A stretch of 64,000 bases of DNA from positions 2,728,001 to 2,792,000 of the forward strand of contig JACKHM010000001.1 of NCBI GenBank assembly GCA_020638995.1, written 5' to 3'. The DNA is from Planctomycetaceae bacterium. Its GTDB lineage: Bacteria; Planctomycetota; Planctomycetia; Pirellulales; Pirellulaceae. The notes beneath the pieces were generated by a model. The model did not search any database and was not told the origin of the DNA. It worked only from the letters and a program-made list of their open reading frames with translations. Position 1 is the stretch's first letter. Every line of letters starts with the position of its first letter. The translations under genes were made by a program, and so were the position numbers. Of the stretch, positions 23,858 through 32,997 are shown piece by piece.

Positions 23858-26800
23858 CTATTCTTCGACGCTGATTGTTCGGGCGATACGAAAACCGTTA
23901 ATGATCGTTCGCCTCGTCGATTGGACTTCATTTCGATCGGCCGCTCTTGCATCCCGAAGTCTTCCACTAAACGATCCTCCGCGAAGTTCTCGATATGTTT
24001 GCCGATCAATAACTGCAGCACTCTCTTGGTCCAGGACAGGTTCTGCATTCGCCCTCTTTGAGTCCGAGAAGTGCCCTTCTTGACACCATTCTGAAGCATT
24101 TCCAAATATGTCGAACAATCCGAAATCGTTTGGCTTCAACAGCCCCACGGGCCAAGTCCGATCATTCGAGTTGCCACTGTGCCACGCATACCCTCCCAGT
24201 AGCTCATCCGCCATTCCATAAAAGCGGCTCGTCACTGATCCGGAACGACAAGCGTACTCCCACTCGACCTCAGTCGGGAGACGATACCCAGTTCGATGCA
24301 AATAGTCCGATGGCAGCTTCATCCCCGGTATAATTTCGCGAAGTTTCGGATAACACATCTGTGATTCAGGAATGCCCTCTTGTTCGCTAAGCCAGCGGCA
24401 ATATCGAGCAGCGTCATACCAATCGAGACCAATCTGGGGGCACTGTTCGTCTGGTGCAAAATGCGACACATCACCTCTGTATATGTGCGGCTGCATCTTT
24501 TGAAACAACAGAAACTGTTGTCTCGATACTTCGGTCGTCCCAATTGCAAACGTGCGGTCGATTCGTTTCCGGTGAAGTCGTTCGTCCGCTTGACGCCCCT
24601 GTTCAAATTCGGGAGAGCCCATCACGAACTCGCTAGGTCCGGGAACAACGGCAAGCGTGTGCTGGTTGGTTTGCGATATTAGCCATCCTCGCTCTTCTTC
24701 GATCACCCCAGTAGCTAATCTCATTTTGATGGTCTCGATCTCCGATGTCCTACCCCAACGACGTAACAGCCATTCCGACGCAGCATGGACGCCTGGGTCC
24801 GGATCGGACTCATACCATTCAATTAGTAAGGGACATAATGCATCCCGATCAAGCAAGTGATCGCTTTTGTAGTCGCCGGTAGCAAGCAACAACGCCCGAC
24901 GGATTGAAACGTCCGTTTCCTCAATCAGTAGCCGTAAAAGTGGCTTGGGATCGACATGAATCTTGCCAAGCCACTCGATGATCCACGACCGCAGTCGCGG
25001 GTCAGGTTTATGTTTTAGTAGCGGCACAACTTGAGAGACGTGATCCATTCGTAATAACGCAATTGCGGCACTCGCTTGACGACGGGCCAGAACTTCCTTG
25101 TCCACATCAGTAACTACCGGTCGTTGCCACACAGAGCCGCCAATAGGTTCATTACCGATCAACGCGGTGCTTATCGCGGTTGGCTGGTATCCTTCTTCGG
25201 CTAACAACCGACATTTACTCAGATGGCGGCTTGGGATGTCACCATGGATTTCAACCGACTCAAAACGGTCTTGTGCAGCCCATACACCAGCGTAGATTGC
25301 GGTCGGTGTACCGGACTTGGTTTCGCTGGCGAGATCGACGTCCCATTGGGTACCGCTGTCAATCTTGTCCTCGTAAAACGCCTTCTCGCCACTCCAAAAA
25401 GACCACTGCTCGTTGAGAGGTGGCTTCCTCCAAATGAGCGTATGCAACATCGAGCCATTCTCCCCCACGAAGATCTGCCTAGTGAGCGGAGAAAACCCAC
25501 TCGCCGAAAGCGGCTGCCAATGCTGAGTGAACTCGTCATCAGGAATCCCAATTTGGGCTAAAAACTCCGCATCCGACTCCTTCTCAACCCAAATGCCTGC
25601 GTAACAGTCGGACGCCGCCCCGCCCGAGTGTGATGCATATCCCGCTGCATCTAGTGGGACAAATCCTTCGGCAGCCTGCTTCAGATACTCCTCCCGCATT
25701 CCTCTCACAGAGAGCCCGATCGAGATTCTCCAGACCCGAGAATCTCTTCTCCATATTGCAGCAACATTAACGGAGCGGTCGGACGCAAATGGTCGGAGGC
25801 GAATAGGTGTATAGCCCGATCCACGCAACTCTTCCGACACCTGTAGAAACTCGTCTAGCGGCATCACCTGGACGAAAGCAAATCTGTCAGAAACCATGCC
25901 ATGGGATCGTTCAATCTTATCGAATGCAACTTGAGTCAGTTCTCTCCACTCTGACTTGAGCGGCAGATGATCCCAATGACCAATCGCTTCTCGATTGAGT
26001 TCCTTACCTAATTGATCGACGGCCTCGCTTCCACCTGCTGCAAGCCTTTCACACAAGACCACGAATTGAGTTGGGTCGGCGTCCAGAATCAGGTTCACAA
26101 GAAGCTCAATGTTGTCGCTACCGTATTCTGCTAGTAATGATGTTGCTAGAGAGCGAGCTACTACATCCTGCTCCTGGTCACGATAGATGTCCGCTAACGG
26201 GTCGATGAGTTGTTTCCCTATTGGCCGAAATGCGTCCAGCCAATCACCCAGCGAAGACACAGGCACAGCGACAAGTTCAGTAGCGGCATCGAAAGAAGCG
26301 GACTTCCAACTTGAGTTCTCCGGGTCGTAGCTCGCCAGGGCAGCCAGTACGCGGAGTCGCTCACTGACTTCTGTATCAGAAGTCTGCTTCAGTTTTTCCC
26401 ACAGTTGCCCAACGACTTGGCTTCTGTACTTGGAAAGAAAGTCTCTAATTACAGCAAACTCGCGAGGCCCCGCGACCAACATTCGTTTGAGGAGGTAGTC
26501 GACCTGTGCCGGTTCTCGCGATAAAAGTGCGAGGCTTGCATGCAATCGTTGCTTTTCATTACCACTTGCGTCCCCCGACGCGTAGGCGAGACGCAGGTGT
26601 GGATAGGCGAAACGCTGGTACTGATCGATCTCCCTGACAATACGGACAGTATCCTTGATATCAGCCGTTGACAATTGATCAACCAACCCTCTCGCATATG
26701 TCCGATTTTGGACTTCTCGCACGGCCACAAGTGCACCGACGATGCAGATAGCTAATGCGAAGATGAGTGCAGCGGTCGTAGGGTTTCGCTTGCTCCATCG

Positions 26801-27477
26801 CCAGATTTTGCTAAGTGTTCCAATCGGACGAGCTGTGATTGGCTCGCCAACTAAAAACCGCCTAAGGTCGCCTGCAAGTTGCTCTGCAGATTGATACCGA
26901 TCACTCGGATCTTTCCTGAGACATTTAAGGCAAATCGTTTCTAAGTCTCTCGGGATTCGTGAGTTTCGACGTCGGAGTGTCGGTGGGTCTTCGGTGAGAA
27001 TCTGCACGATCAGCATTTGTTTGTCGCCCTGAAACGGGCGGGACGCGGTTAACATTTCAAATAAGATTACTCCCAACGAGTAGACGTCAGAACGACGATC
27101 CGCATCATGAGCTTTTCCCATCGCCTGCTCAGGCGACATGTATGCAGGTGTACCTAGAATCGCACCATCGACTGTCATCGTGATCTCGCCCGAGTCCCGT
27201 TTCGCTAACCCAAAGTCCATAATGTATGGCTGAGCGTGCAGATCCATCATGACATTGCTAGGCTTCAGATCTCGATGGACAACACCATGTTCATGAGCGT
27301 GGTGGAGTGCCTCGGCGATCTTGAGACTAAGCTCAGCAGCTTCGTGAGGGGGCAAAGGTTGCTCGCCGAGCCACTTTTGAAGGTCCGCACCTTGTACATA
27401 GTCAACGACAATGAACGTATCGCCGCCAGCTTGGCCGACTTCATGTATGGATACGATATTGGGGTGCCGAAGTTGCC
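23858..27477 (-). pseudogene. Ser/Thr kinase fused to repeats and an SUMF1 domain; 5' end removed at the IS21 element
   Basis: Read leftwards from 27477 the frame begins in mid-kinase: LRHPNIVSIHEVGQAGG, then HRDLKPSNVMM (catalytic loop), MDFGLAK, and GTPAYMSPEQ. The glycine loop and the ATP-binding lysine are missing because the IS starts exactly here. After the kinase come a membrane helix (AALIFALAICIVGALVAV), a helical repeat region, about three segments with GYxPxRL and YAGIW signatures that resemble bacterial tandem-repeat domains, a HEAT-like stretch, and a C-terminal SUMF1/FGE-type domain (GTTEVSRQQFLLF, YRLPTEVEWEYACRSG, DIFGNASEWCQEG, RGGSFSGRLRDARAADRN). About 1,200 codons remain and no natural ATG is present near the break. 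A kinase without its N-lobe should be inactive. The C-terminal domain looks intact. Confidence 0.85.
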
Positions 27478-27626
27478 TGTGAACGGCGTTTGAAAACGCC
27501 AGCGCTTGGGCGGGGATTGGAGTGCAATCGCGAATCGGCGGCGTCCTTGTCTTATCTCGTAGGTTTGTGAGTGGTTTTTGGAACCAATGGGCTCACAGAT
27601 GTGCGGGGGATCGGGTGTTCAAGGAC

Positions 27627-29111
27627 ATGGAGAAATGGGTCGAGATTCGACGGCGCGTACTGGGCAAAGAGATTAGTAAGCGGCAAGCGTGCAAGGATTA
27701 TGGCATCCCCTGGCGGACGCTCCAGAGAATTCTGGAACATGTCGAGCCGCCTGGGTATCAGCTCAAGCAGCCACGCGCGAAGAGGAAGCTAGATCGGTTT
27801 ATGCCGATTATTCATGAGATCCTGGAGCGGGATCGCCAGGCTCCCAGGAAGCAGCGGCACACGGCGCAGCGCATCTTCGATCGTCTCCGTGTCGAACATG
27901 ACTACGACGGCGGCTATACGATCGTGAAGGATGCGGTGCGTGCTTGGAAGCATGGTCAGGCGGAAGTCTTCTTACCGCTGAGCCATCGCGCGGGTGAAGC
28001 TCAAGCGGACTTCGGCGAAGTCACCGTAGTCCTCAACGGCAAGACGACGAAGGCTGCATTCTTTGTCATCACGTTGCCCTACAGCGACGCGATCTTCTGT
28101 CAGGTGTTTCCCCAGGAATGCACGGAGACGTTTCAAGAAGGTCACTGCCGGGCCTTTGAGTTCTTTGGCGGCGTGCCGCGTCGCATCAGTTATGACAACA
28201 GCAAGATTGCCGTCTTGAAGATCGTGGGTGGTCGCGGACGGGAAGCGACTCGCGAGTTCTTGAGACTGGAGAGTCACTATCTGTTCGAGCATCACTTCTG
28301 CCGCGTGCGGCGTCCCAATGAGAAAGGGCACGTCGAGAACTTGCTCGGCTTCGCGCGTCGCAACTTCTTAGTGCCGATCCCGGAAGTAGGGAGTTTGGAA
28401 ACGCTTAACGCGCAGCTGATCGAACACTGTCGTCGGGATCTGCAGCGGCAGTTGCGTGGCAAATCGGCGACGAAGGAAGCGTTGTTACTCGAAGAGCAAA
28501 GTGCTCTGTCGGAGATTCCTCGTCAGGCGTTTGAATCACGACGCATTCAAACCGCCAAGGCCAGTTCGCTATCGCTGGTTCGCTTTCATGGCAACGATTA
28601 CTCGGTTCCCACGGCTTATGCTCATCATCAGGTGACGGTGGTTGGCGGCATCGAAGAGGTTCGCATCGCCGTTGGCAATCAACTCGTGGCTCGGCATCCG
28701 CGTCACTGGGGGAAGGAGCATACAGAGTTCAATCCGATTCATTACTTAGCTTTGTTGGAACGTAAGCCTGGGGCCTTTGATTACGCTCGTCCCTTGGAAG
28801 ATTGGCAATTGCCGGAGTGCTTCGCGGTACTGCGTCGTCGCCAGGAAACCGTGCTGAAGAACCTCGGCACACGCGAATTCATCAAGGTGCTGCGACTGTT
28901 GGAGCAGGCCACGTTATCGCAGTTGACCGCCGCAGTGGACTACGCGTTATCGATCGGTGCCAAGAGTGCCGATGCGATTCAGCTGATCCTGCGTTCTCAG
29001 CAAGAGCCGCCGGTCGACTTGTTCTGTCTGGATGGCCGTCCTCACTTGCAGGGAGTTCGCGTACCGCTTCCCGATCTCGGGGCCTATCAATCCTTGCGAG
29101 TGGGAGCCTAG
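27627..29111 (+). CDS. istA: IS21-family transposase IstA
   Basis: The 494-residue enzyme has an N-terminal helix-turn-helix (ISKRQACKDYGIPWRTLQRI) and an rve-type integrase core: first Asp in HRAGEAQADFGEV, second in RRISYDNSKIAV, and the Glu in RPNEKGHVENLLG. A C-terminal beta domain (SLVRFHGNDYSVPTAYAHHQ) completes the family architecture. The ATG at 27627 (MEKWVEIRR) is the best start; the open frame runs upstream into the inverted repeat. The stop is followed by the istB ATG after two bases. Confidence 0.93.
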   Translation: MEKWVEIRRRVLGKEISKRQACKDYGIPWRTLQRILEHVEPPGYQLKQPRAKRKLDRFMPIIHEILERDRQAPRKQRHTAQRIFDRLRVEHDYDGGYTIVKDAVRAWKHGQAEVFLPLSHRAGEAQADFGEVTVVLNGKTTKAAFFVITLPYSDAIFCQVFPQECTETFQEGHCRAFEFFGGVPRRISYDNSKIAVLKIVGGRGREATREFLRLESHYLFEHHFCRVRRPNEKGHVENLLGFARRNFLVPIPEVGSLETLNAQLIEHCRRDLQRQLRGKSATKEALLLEEQSALSEIPRQAFESRRIQTAKASSLSLVRFHGNDYSVPTAYAHHQVTVVGGIEEVRIAVGNQLVARHPRHWGKEHTEFNPIHYLALLERKPGAFDYARPLEDWQLPECFAVLRRRQETVLKNLGTREFIKVLRLLEQATLSQLTAAVDYALSIGAKSADAIQLILRSQQEPPVDLFCLDGRPHLQGVRVPLPDLGAYQSLRVGA

Positions 29112-29113
29112 CC

Positions 29114-29938
29114 ATGAAACCCCAAGAAACCAAAAGCACCCTCTTACTGAAGCATCACCTGAAAGCATTGAAGCTGCCCACGATGCACAGCGAATGCGAG
29201 AAAGTCGCGGCCCGCTGTGCCCGCGAGAACGTGGATCACTTGGGCTTCCTTCTGCAACTCTGCGAATTGGAACGCATCGATCGCGAGAAGCGAGCGTCCG
29301 AGCGTCGCCTGAAAGATGCCAAGTTCCCCAACACGAAAACGTTGGAGAGCTTCGACTTCGCCGCGCAGCCGTCAATCAACAAGCTGCTTGTTACCGAGCT
29401 GATGCGTGGCGCGTATCTCACTCAGCGAGAGTCGATCATCTTGATTGGCAACGCCGGGACGGGCAAGACGCACTTGGCAACGGCGTTGGGCGTCGAAGCG
29501 TGCGGCCAAGGCAAGCGAGTTCGCTTCTGGCGCGTCACCGAACTGATCACGCATCTGATCGAAGCGCGTGAAGAACGGCAGTTGTTACGCTTGAAGAACC
29601 AACTCGCCAAGCTCGATCTGTTGATCCTGGACGAGTTGGGATACGTGCCCGCCAGCAAGTTGGGCGCGGAACTGTTATTCGACATCATTAGCACGGCTTA
29701 CGAGCGGACGAGTCTGATCGTGACGACGAACCTGCCGTTCGAGAATTGGACCGAAGTACTGGGCAGTGAGCGGCTAACGGGCGCCACGCTTGACCGGCTC
29801 ACGCACCGCTGTCACATCCTGGAAGCCAGCGGCGAGAGTTACCGCCTGGCCGACGCTCGTCGTCGTCAAACCCCAAAAACCTCGCACAATCGCGCGAAAC
29901 AAATCGGGGAATCAACTCGTAAATCCAAGGGAGTTTAA
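29114..29938 (+). CDS. istB: IS21-family helper ATPase IstB
   Basis: The 274-residue AAA+ protein has Walker A NAGTGKTHLATALG near residue 115, Walker B LLILDELGYVPASKLGAELL, and the sensor segment VTTNLPFENWTEV. These define IstB, which assembles on target DNA and activates IstA. It begins two bases after the istA stop, so the pair is one transcription unit. Both proteins look functional. Confidence 0.93.
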   Translation: MKPQETKSTLLLKHHLKALKLPTMHSECEKVAARCARENVDHLGFLLQLCELERIDREKRASERRLKDAKFPNTKTLESFDFAAQPSINKLLVTELMRGAYLTQRESIILIGNAGTGKTHLATALGVEACGQGKRVRFWRVTELITHLIEAREERQLLRLKNQLAKLDLLILDELGYVPASKLGAELLFDIISTAYERTSLIVTTNLPFENWTEVLGSERLTGATLDRLTHRCHILEASGESYRLADARRRQTPKTSHNRAKQIGESTRKSKGV

Positions 29939-30067
29939 GCTGCTGCGTCCGCGCAAGACCTGTGAGGGGTCTTGCGGGCCGCTCAGCCAAATTACAATAA
30001 GAAACAACAAATCGGGCGCTAGCCTTTTCAACCGCCCAAGCGCTGGCATTTTCAAACGCCGTTCACA

Positions 30068-31054
30068 GGCAAGATGCGTATACCGTTCCGTCGTCTTCGT
30101 AGATGTATGCCCCATCAGCAAACTCGTCATTTTCAGATCGCCGGTGCGGAGTATCGATTTGGTAGCTGCTCGGTGTCGGATCGTTTAGGGCACCACGTCC
30201 TTCAGGCCAGAGCGGTCCTTGACGTGATTCATCCGGTGGTCAATGGCGTTGATGGTCCATGGCTCGCCTCGCGAGTTAAGAAAACAGAATTCAGAGGAGC
30301 AACTTTGCTGCAAACAACGGAGCAGTCGCTGCATCTTTGGAATCAATGCGATGATCTTCGGTTTACCAGTCCGCTTCGTCTTGTGATCCGGGAGGATTGC
30401 TACTTCTTGTTCCCAGCTAATATGCTCCCACTTCAGCCTCGCCAATTCACCTGGACGACACAGCGTCCAGTCCATGGCCAGCAACAACCGACGAAATGCT
30501 GCCCCAGTTCTATGCCCGTTGCGGGAGTTGGTCGCTCGCAACATGGTCTGAAACTCGTCGTCAGTGACAAACCGATCTCGTGTCTTCGCTTGCGGAATGC
30601 GAATGCGACCAAGTCGGTGCGGCGGAATGAGACGATGCTCCACGCCCCAGTTAACGCATCGGCGAATGGACCTGAGAATGAGGCCCCGCGTCGAATCACC
30701 AACCGAACGTTTCAATGCGGCGGAGAAGCGGGTTATGTCCAGCGGTTCCAGGCTGTGGGCATCTCGCTCGCCAAATTCGTCCACAAACTTTTGGCAAGCA
30801 TAGCGGTACGAATAATAAGTCCTTGCTTCAAGATTCTCTTGGGTATCTGTGAGAAACTCCTCGCACAATCGAGCTACGGTTACAGAACCGTTCACGTCGG
30901 CAAGCAGTGCTTGCTCGGCAAGGAGTCGGTTGAGCTTCTCCTCGGCCTTCTGCTTACTCCCCTTACCCTTTGCGAGCGTCTGGCGTTTTCCACCAATGTC
31001 GCTGCACCACGTACCCTTCTGGGCATTCCACCAGACTTTTGGCTGACGTGCCAT
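30068..31054 (-). pseudogene. Tyrosine recombinase (integrase) with in-frame stop, tail cut by the IS21 element
   Basis: The frame opens MARQPKVWWNAQKGTWCSDI, has a core-binding SAM-like region, then the catalytic Arg in TLCRPGELARLKWEH and the Lys in KTKRTGKPKII. At 30185-30187 a TAA follows DVVP; the same frame continues TIRHRAATKSILRTGDLKMT and LLMGHTSTKTTERYTHLA, which holds the HxxR-like Arg, LMGH and the nucleophilic Tyr. Thus the stop removes the nucleophile. The IS21 element begins right after the Tyr segment. The gene lies 115 bases downstream of a tRNA-Lys gene in the same direction, the usual place for an integrase of an element integrated into a tRNA. The stop and the IS make this integrase non-functional unless the stop is an error. 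Confidence 0.88.
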
Positions 31055-31128
31055 AGAAGAAAACCTCCTTACGAAAGCTGACCCGAAAACTGACGTCGGG
31101 GTCTCGAAAGAGGCTTCGATTTTGAGAG

Positions 31129-31158
31129 CCCTTGTCGCAACTGCAATTGCGGCAAGGG
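31129..31158 (-). terminator. Hairpin downstream of tRNA-Lys
   Basis: A stem of CCCTTG and CAAGGG extended inward by CGCAA/TTGCG with two internal mismatches lies between the tRNA 3' end and the integrase gene. It probably ends the tRNA transcript or protects its 3' side. There is no strong T-tract on the minus strand, so rho-independence is uncertain. Confidence 0.45.
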
Positions 31159-31169
31159 TTTCTTCTCAG

Positions 31170-31242
31170 TGCCCCCACTTGGAATCGAACCAAGAACCTA
31201 TTGATTAAGAGTCAATTGCTCTGCCAATTGAGCTATAGGGGC
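31170..31242 (-). tRNA. tRNA-Lys(CUU)
   Basis: The minus strand folds into a complete cloverleaf: acceptor stem GCCCCTA with TGGGGGC (one G-T pair), D arm GCTC/GAGC, anticodon stem ATTGA/TCAAT with loop CTCTTAA (anticodon CTT), variable loop of five, T arm CTTGG-TTCGATT-CCAAG and discriminator A. CCA is not encoded. The 3' half borders the integrase gene and is the likely attachment site of the island to the left. Confidence 0.95.
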
Positions 31243-31498
31243 TTTGAGGTGGCTTTCACCGCCATCAAGTCCACCAGTTTAACAAGTTCCCATTGCGACG
31301 AAAGCCCTTCAATTTGATCTGTCCTTGGACCTTGTGATAGCACCGCGGTGTCTGCTTGCGCTCGGAATAATCAAAATTTCCGTTAAAACCCGAAATATCC
31401 GCAAGTTCCACCCAATTTGACACGATATAGAGGGCAGATACGAACAGCGGACGTTGGCGTAGCAGGCGTTTGGACTCTCTTGACTGAGGAATCGTGGC

Positions 31499-32071
31499 AT
31501 GTCGCACAAGTCATTACTTACCGCACTCAACGTACTTCTGGCTTGCGCAGCCCTCAGTAGTACGGGCTGTATTGGCTTCCAGCAGCCGACGCTCGGTTTG
31601 TTGTCGTTTCCAATTCCAGTCACGCCTTACTTGCAAGATAAAAAGGAAGATGAGTTCTGGATCAAGGAGCGATACGACACCGTCCCGATTCTCGGTCCTC
31701 TTTCTGCTGGGGGACCGGTCGTCGCACTAGATCCGCCCAGCGACGACGAAGTGTTACGTGCATTGCAACGAGCCCGACCGATCGAGGGCGGCTTGCCTTA
31801 CCTGCATGAGACGCAATGGAACAACATGCGAATGGTCAAGGAGAAGATCGCCGACTACGTCGATCCTCCTAGGTTTATCCCCACGATCGGCCCCGCTCAG
31901 CTTCACCACGCCCACTATAAATGCACGATCTATTTCACTGAAATCACGAATGTCGGCTGGCCGATACCGCATCAGCTCAAAAACGAAGACGCGGTCGAGG
32001 TCATCTATATCGACCACAATCACTTCCACATGGTCGGTAACGTCGATGCTGGTGTGAATACGAACTACTAA
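31499..32071 (+). CDS. Predicted lipoprotein, planctomycete type
   Basis: The 190-residue protein starts with a lipoprotein signal (SLLTALNVLLACAALSSTGC; lipobox Cys at residue 24). The mature part is soluble with segments such as DEFWIKERYDTVPILGPLSA, and near the end VEVIYIDHNHFHMVGN. It lacks known motifs. It is the first gene outside the tRNA-Lys edge and thus probably belongs to the host chromosome. A 30-base palindrome lies 35 bases after its stop. Confidence 0.75.
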   Translation: MSHKSLLTALNVLLACAALSSTGCIGFQQPTLGLLSFPIPVTPYLQDKKEDEFWIKERYDTVPILGPLSAGGPVVALDPPSDDEVLRALQRARPIEGGLPYLHETQWNNMRMVKEKIADYVDPPRFIPTIGPAQLHHAHYKCTIYFTEITNVGWPIPHQLKNEDAVEVIYIDHNHFHMVGNVDAGVNTNY

Positions 32072-32105
32072 GCCGGGCAAGGCAACAATACGCCAAACGC
32101 ATGTA

Positions 32106-32135
32106 GACCTCATTAGCACTTGTGCTAATGAGGTC
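32106..32135. terminator. Perfect palindromic hairpin between convergent genes
   Basis: GACCTCATTAGCAC, a two-base loop TT, and its exact complement form a 14-base-pair stem without mismatch. It lies between the lipoprotein gene (ends 32071, plus) and the metallophosphoesterase (ends 32181, minus). It can act as a bidirectional terminator; a short TTATTTCTT follows on the plus side. Confidence 0.75.
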
Positions 32136-32180
32136 GCGTTATTTCTTGCCGCATTGACACACCCCGGACGCCGGCACGCA

Positions 32181-32984
32181 TCACTCAAAGTCGAATGCTT
32201 TCGTGATTGCCGGAGCACCGTAGACAGCTCCGCCTGTCAAGACTTCGATATTATCACGAGGATGCGCAATTCCTGCTCCGTGCGTGTGCCCACAGAGAAC
32301 CGTCAGCTTACAAGTCGGGTGCCGCGCCATGACATCAAGCATCACGTCGCCCATCGCCTTGCAAGTGAAGTGCGGCAACCAGTTGTCATCCGACAGCCGG
32401 CCTTCGTACCAACAAGCTTCTTGAAACGGCGGCACGTGGGTGAGTGCGACGACGTGTTCATAGTCCACGAGCGCCAACGGTAGGAGGTCACCGATTTTGC
32501 CCGCTGCCTCGTCGGCAAGCCACTGCAGCGTCGGACGGCGGTCAAGGTGATAGTGCCCAGCTAGCTCTTCGATCAAAGCATAATCACTTAGAAAGACGTC
32601 CGAACCAAGGTAGTCACCCAGGCGCGCATCTGCCCATCCGTCGTGACCGATTAAGCCTACACGACTTGTCAGATCAATCGCTCGAGATTCGAGTGTCAGG
32701 TAGGTTAACCTTGGACAAGTCTTACAGAATTCGCCAATTGCATCGCGAACCGCAGCCACCGAACTGTGATAAAAATCGTGATTGCCAAGGACGAAGTAGA
32801 TCGGGCAAGGTACGCGCGCCGAGAATCGACCGAGATATTGTTCGACATTTTGCGCTTCGCCGATATCGCCGCCGATCAGAACGGCGTCGGGCCTCGCTGC
32901 GATGACGTCATCCAGTAATCGTTCCCTGATCTCCGACTCGACGAAGTTCAAATGAAGATCGGTCAGCCAGACAACTCGCGTCAT
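32181..32984 (-). CDS. Calcineurin-like metallophosphoesterase
   Basis: All five metallophosphoesterase motifs are present in the 267-residue protein: WLTDLHLN near residue 8, GGDIG near 38, GNHDFYHS near 68, ALTHVPPF near 188, and LCGHTHGAG near 235. The enzyme should therefore bind two metal ions and hydrolyse a phosphoester, of unknown identity. I chose the ATG at 32984 because the first motif follows directly; the open frame extends into the oadA gene. It is 14 bases downstream of oadA on the same strand and may be cotranscribed. Confidence 0.88.
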   Translation of the reverse strand: MTRVVWLTDLHLNFVESEIRERLLDDVIAARPDAVLIGGDIGEAQNVEQYLGRFSARVPCPIYFVLGNHDFYHSSVAAVRDAIGEFCKTCPRLTYLTLESRAIDLTSRVGLIGHDGWADARLGDYLGSDVFLSDYALIEELAGHYHLDRRPTLQWLADEAAGKIGDLLPLALVDYEHVVALTHVPPFQEACWYEGRLSDDNWLPHFTCKAMGDVMLDVMARHPTCKLTVLCGHTHGAGIAHPRDNIEVLTGGAVYGAPAITKAFDFE

Positions 32985-32997
32985 TTGTTCCAGCGCT

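Larger units (their letters stand above)
27478..30067 (+). mobile_element. IS21-family insertion sequence (2590 bp)
   Basis: The element starts TGTGAACGGCGTTTGAAAA at 27478 and ends with its inverted complement at 30067; the two ends match for about 35 bases with one mismatch, and TTGCC/GGCAA extends the match outward by five bases. It carries istA and istB with DDE and AAA motifs intact. Near the right end, two 21-base units (30016-30036 and 30040-30060) repeat in tandem, as is usual for transposase sites of IS21 elements. A hairpin follows istB (CGCAAGACC and its complement, 29952-29976). The outer flanks (kinase fragment left, integrase tail right) share no direct target duplication, which suggests a rearrangement rather than a simple insertion. 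Confidence 0.9.

Noticed and set aside
27478..30067. Complete target-site duplication around the IS21 element
   Set aside because: Outer flanks show only an inverted extension (TTGCC/GGCAA), not a direct repeat; so no duplication was called.
1..31170. Second attachment site for the tRNA-Lys island inside the window
   Set aside because: I saw no direct repeat of the tRNA-Lys 3' end to the left within this window; the other boundary is presumably outside.
30963..31193. ORF across the tRNA-Lys region
   Set aside because: It is the antisense-frame reading of the tRNA and integrase leader region and has no protein character.
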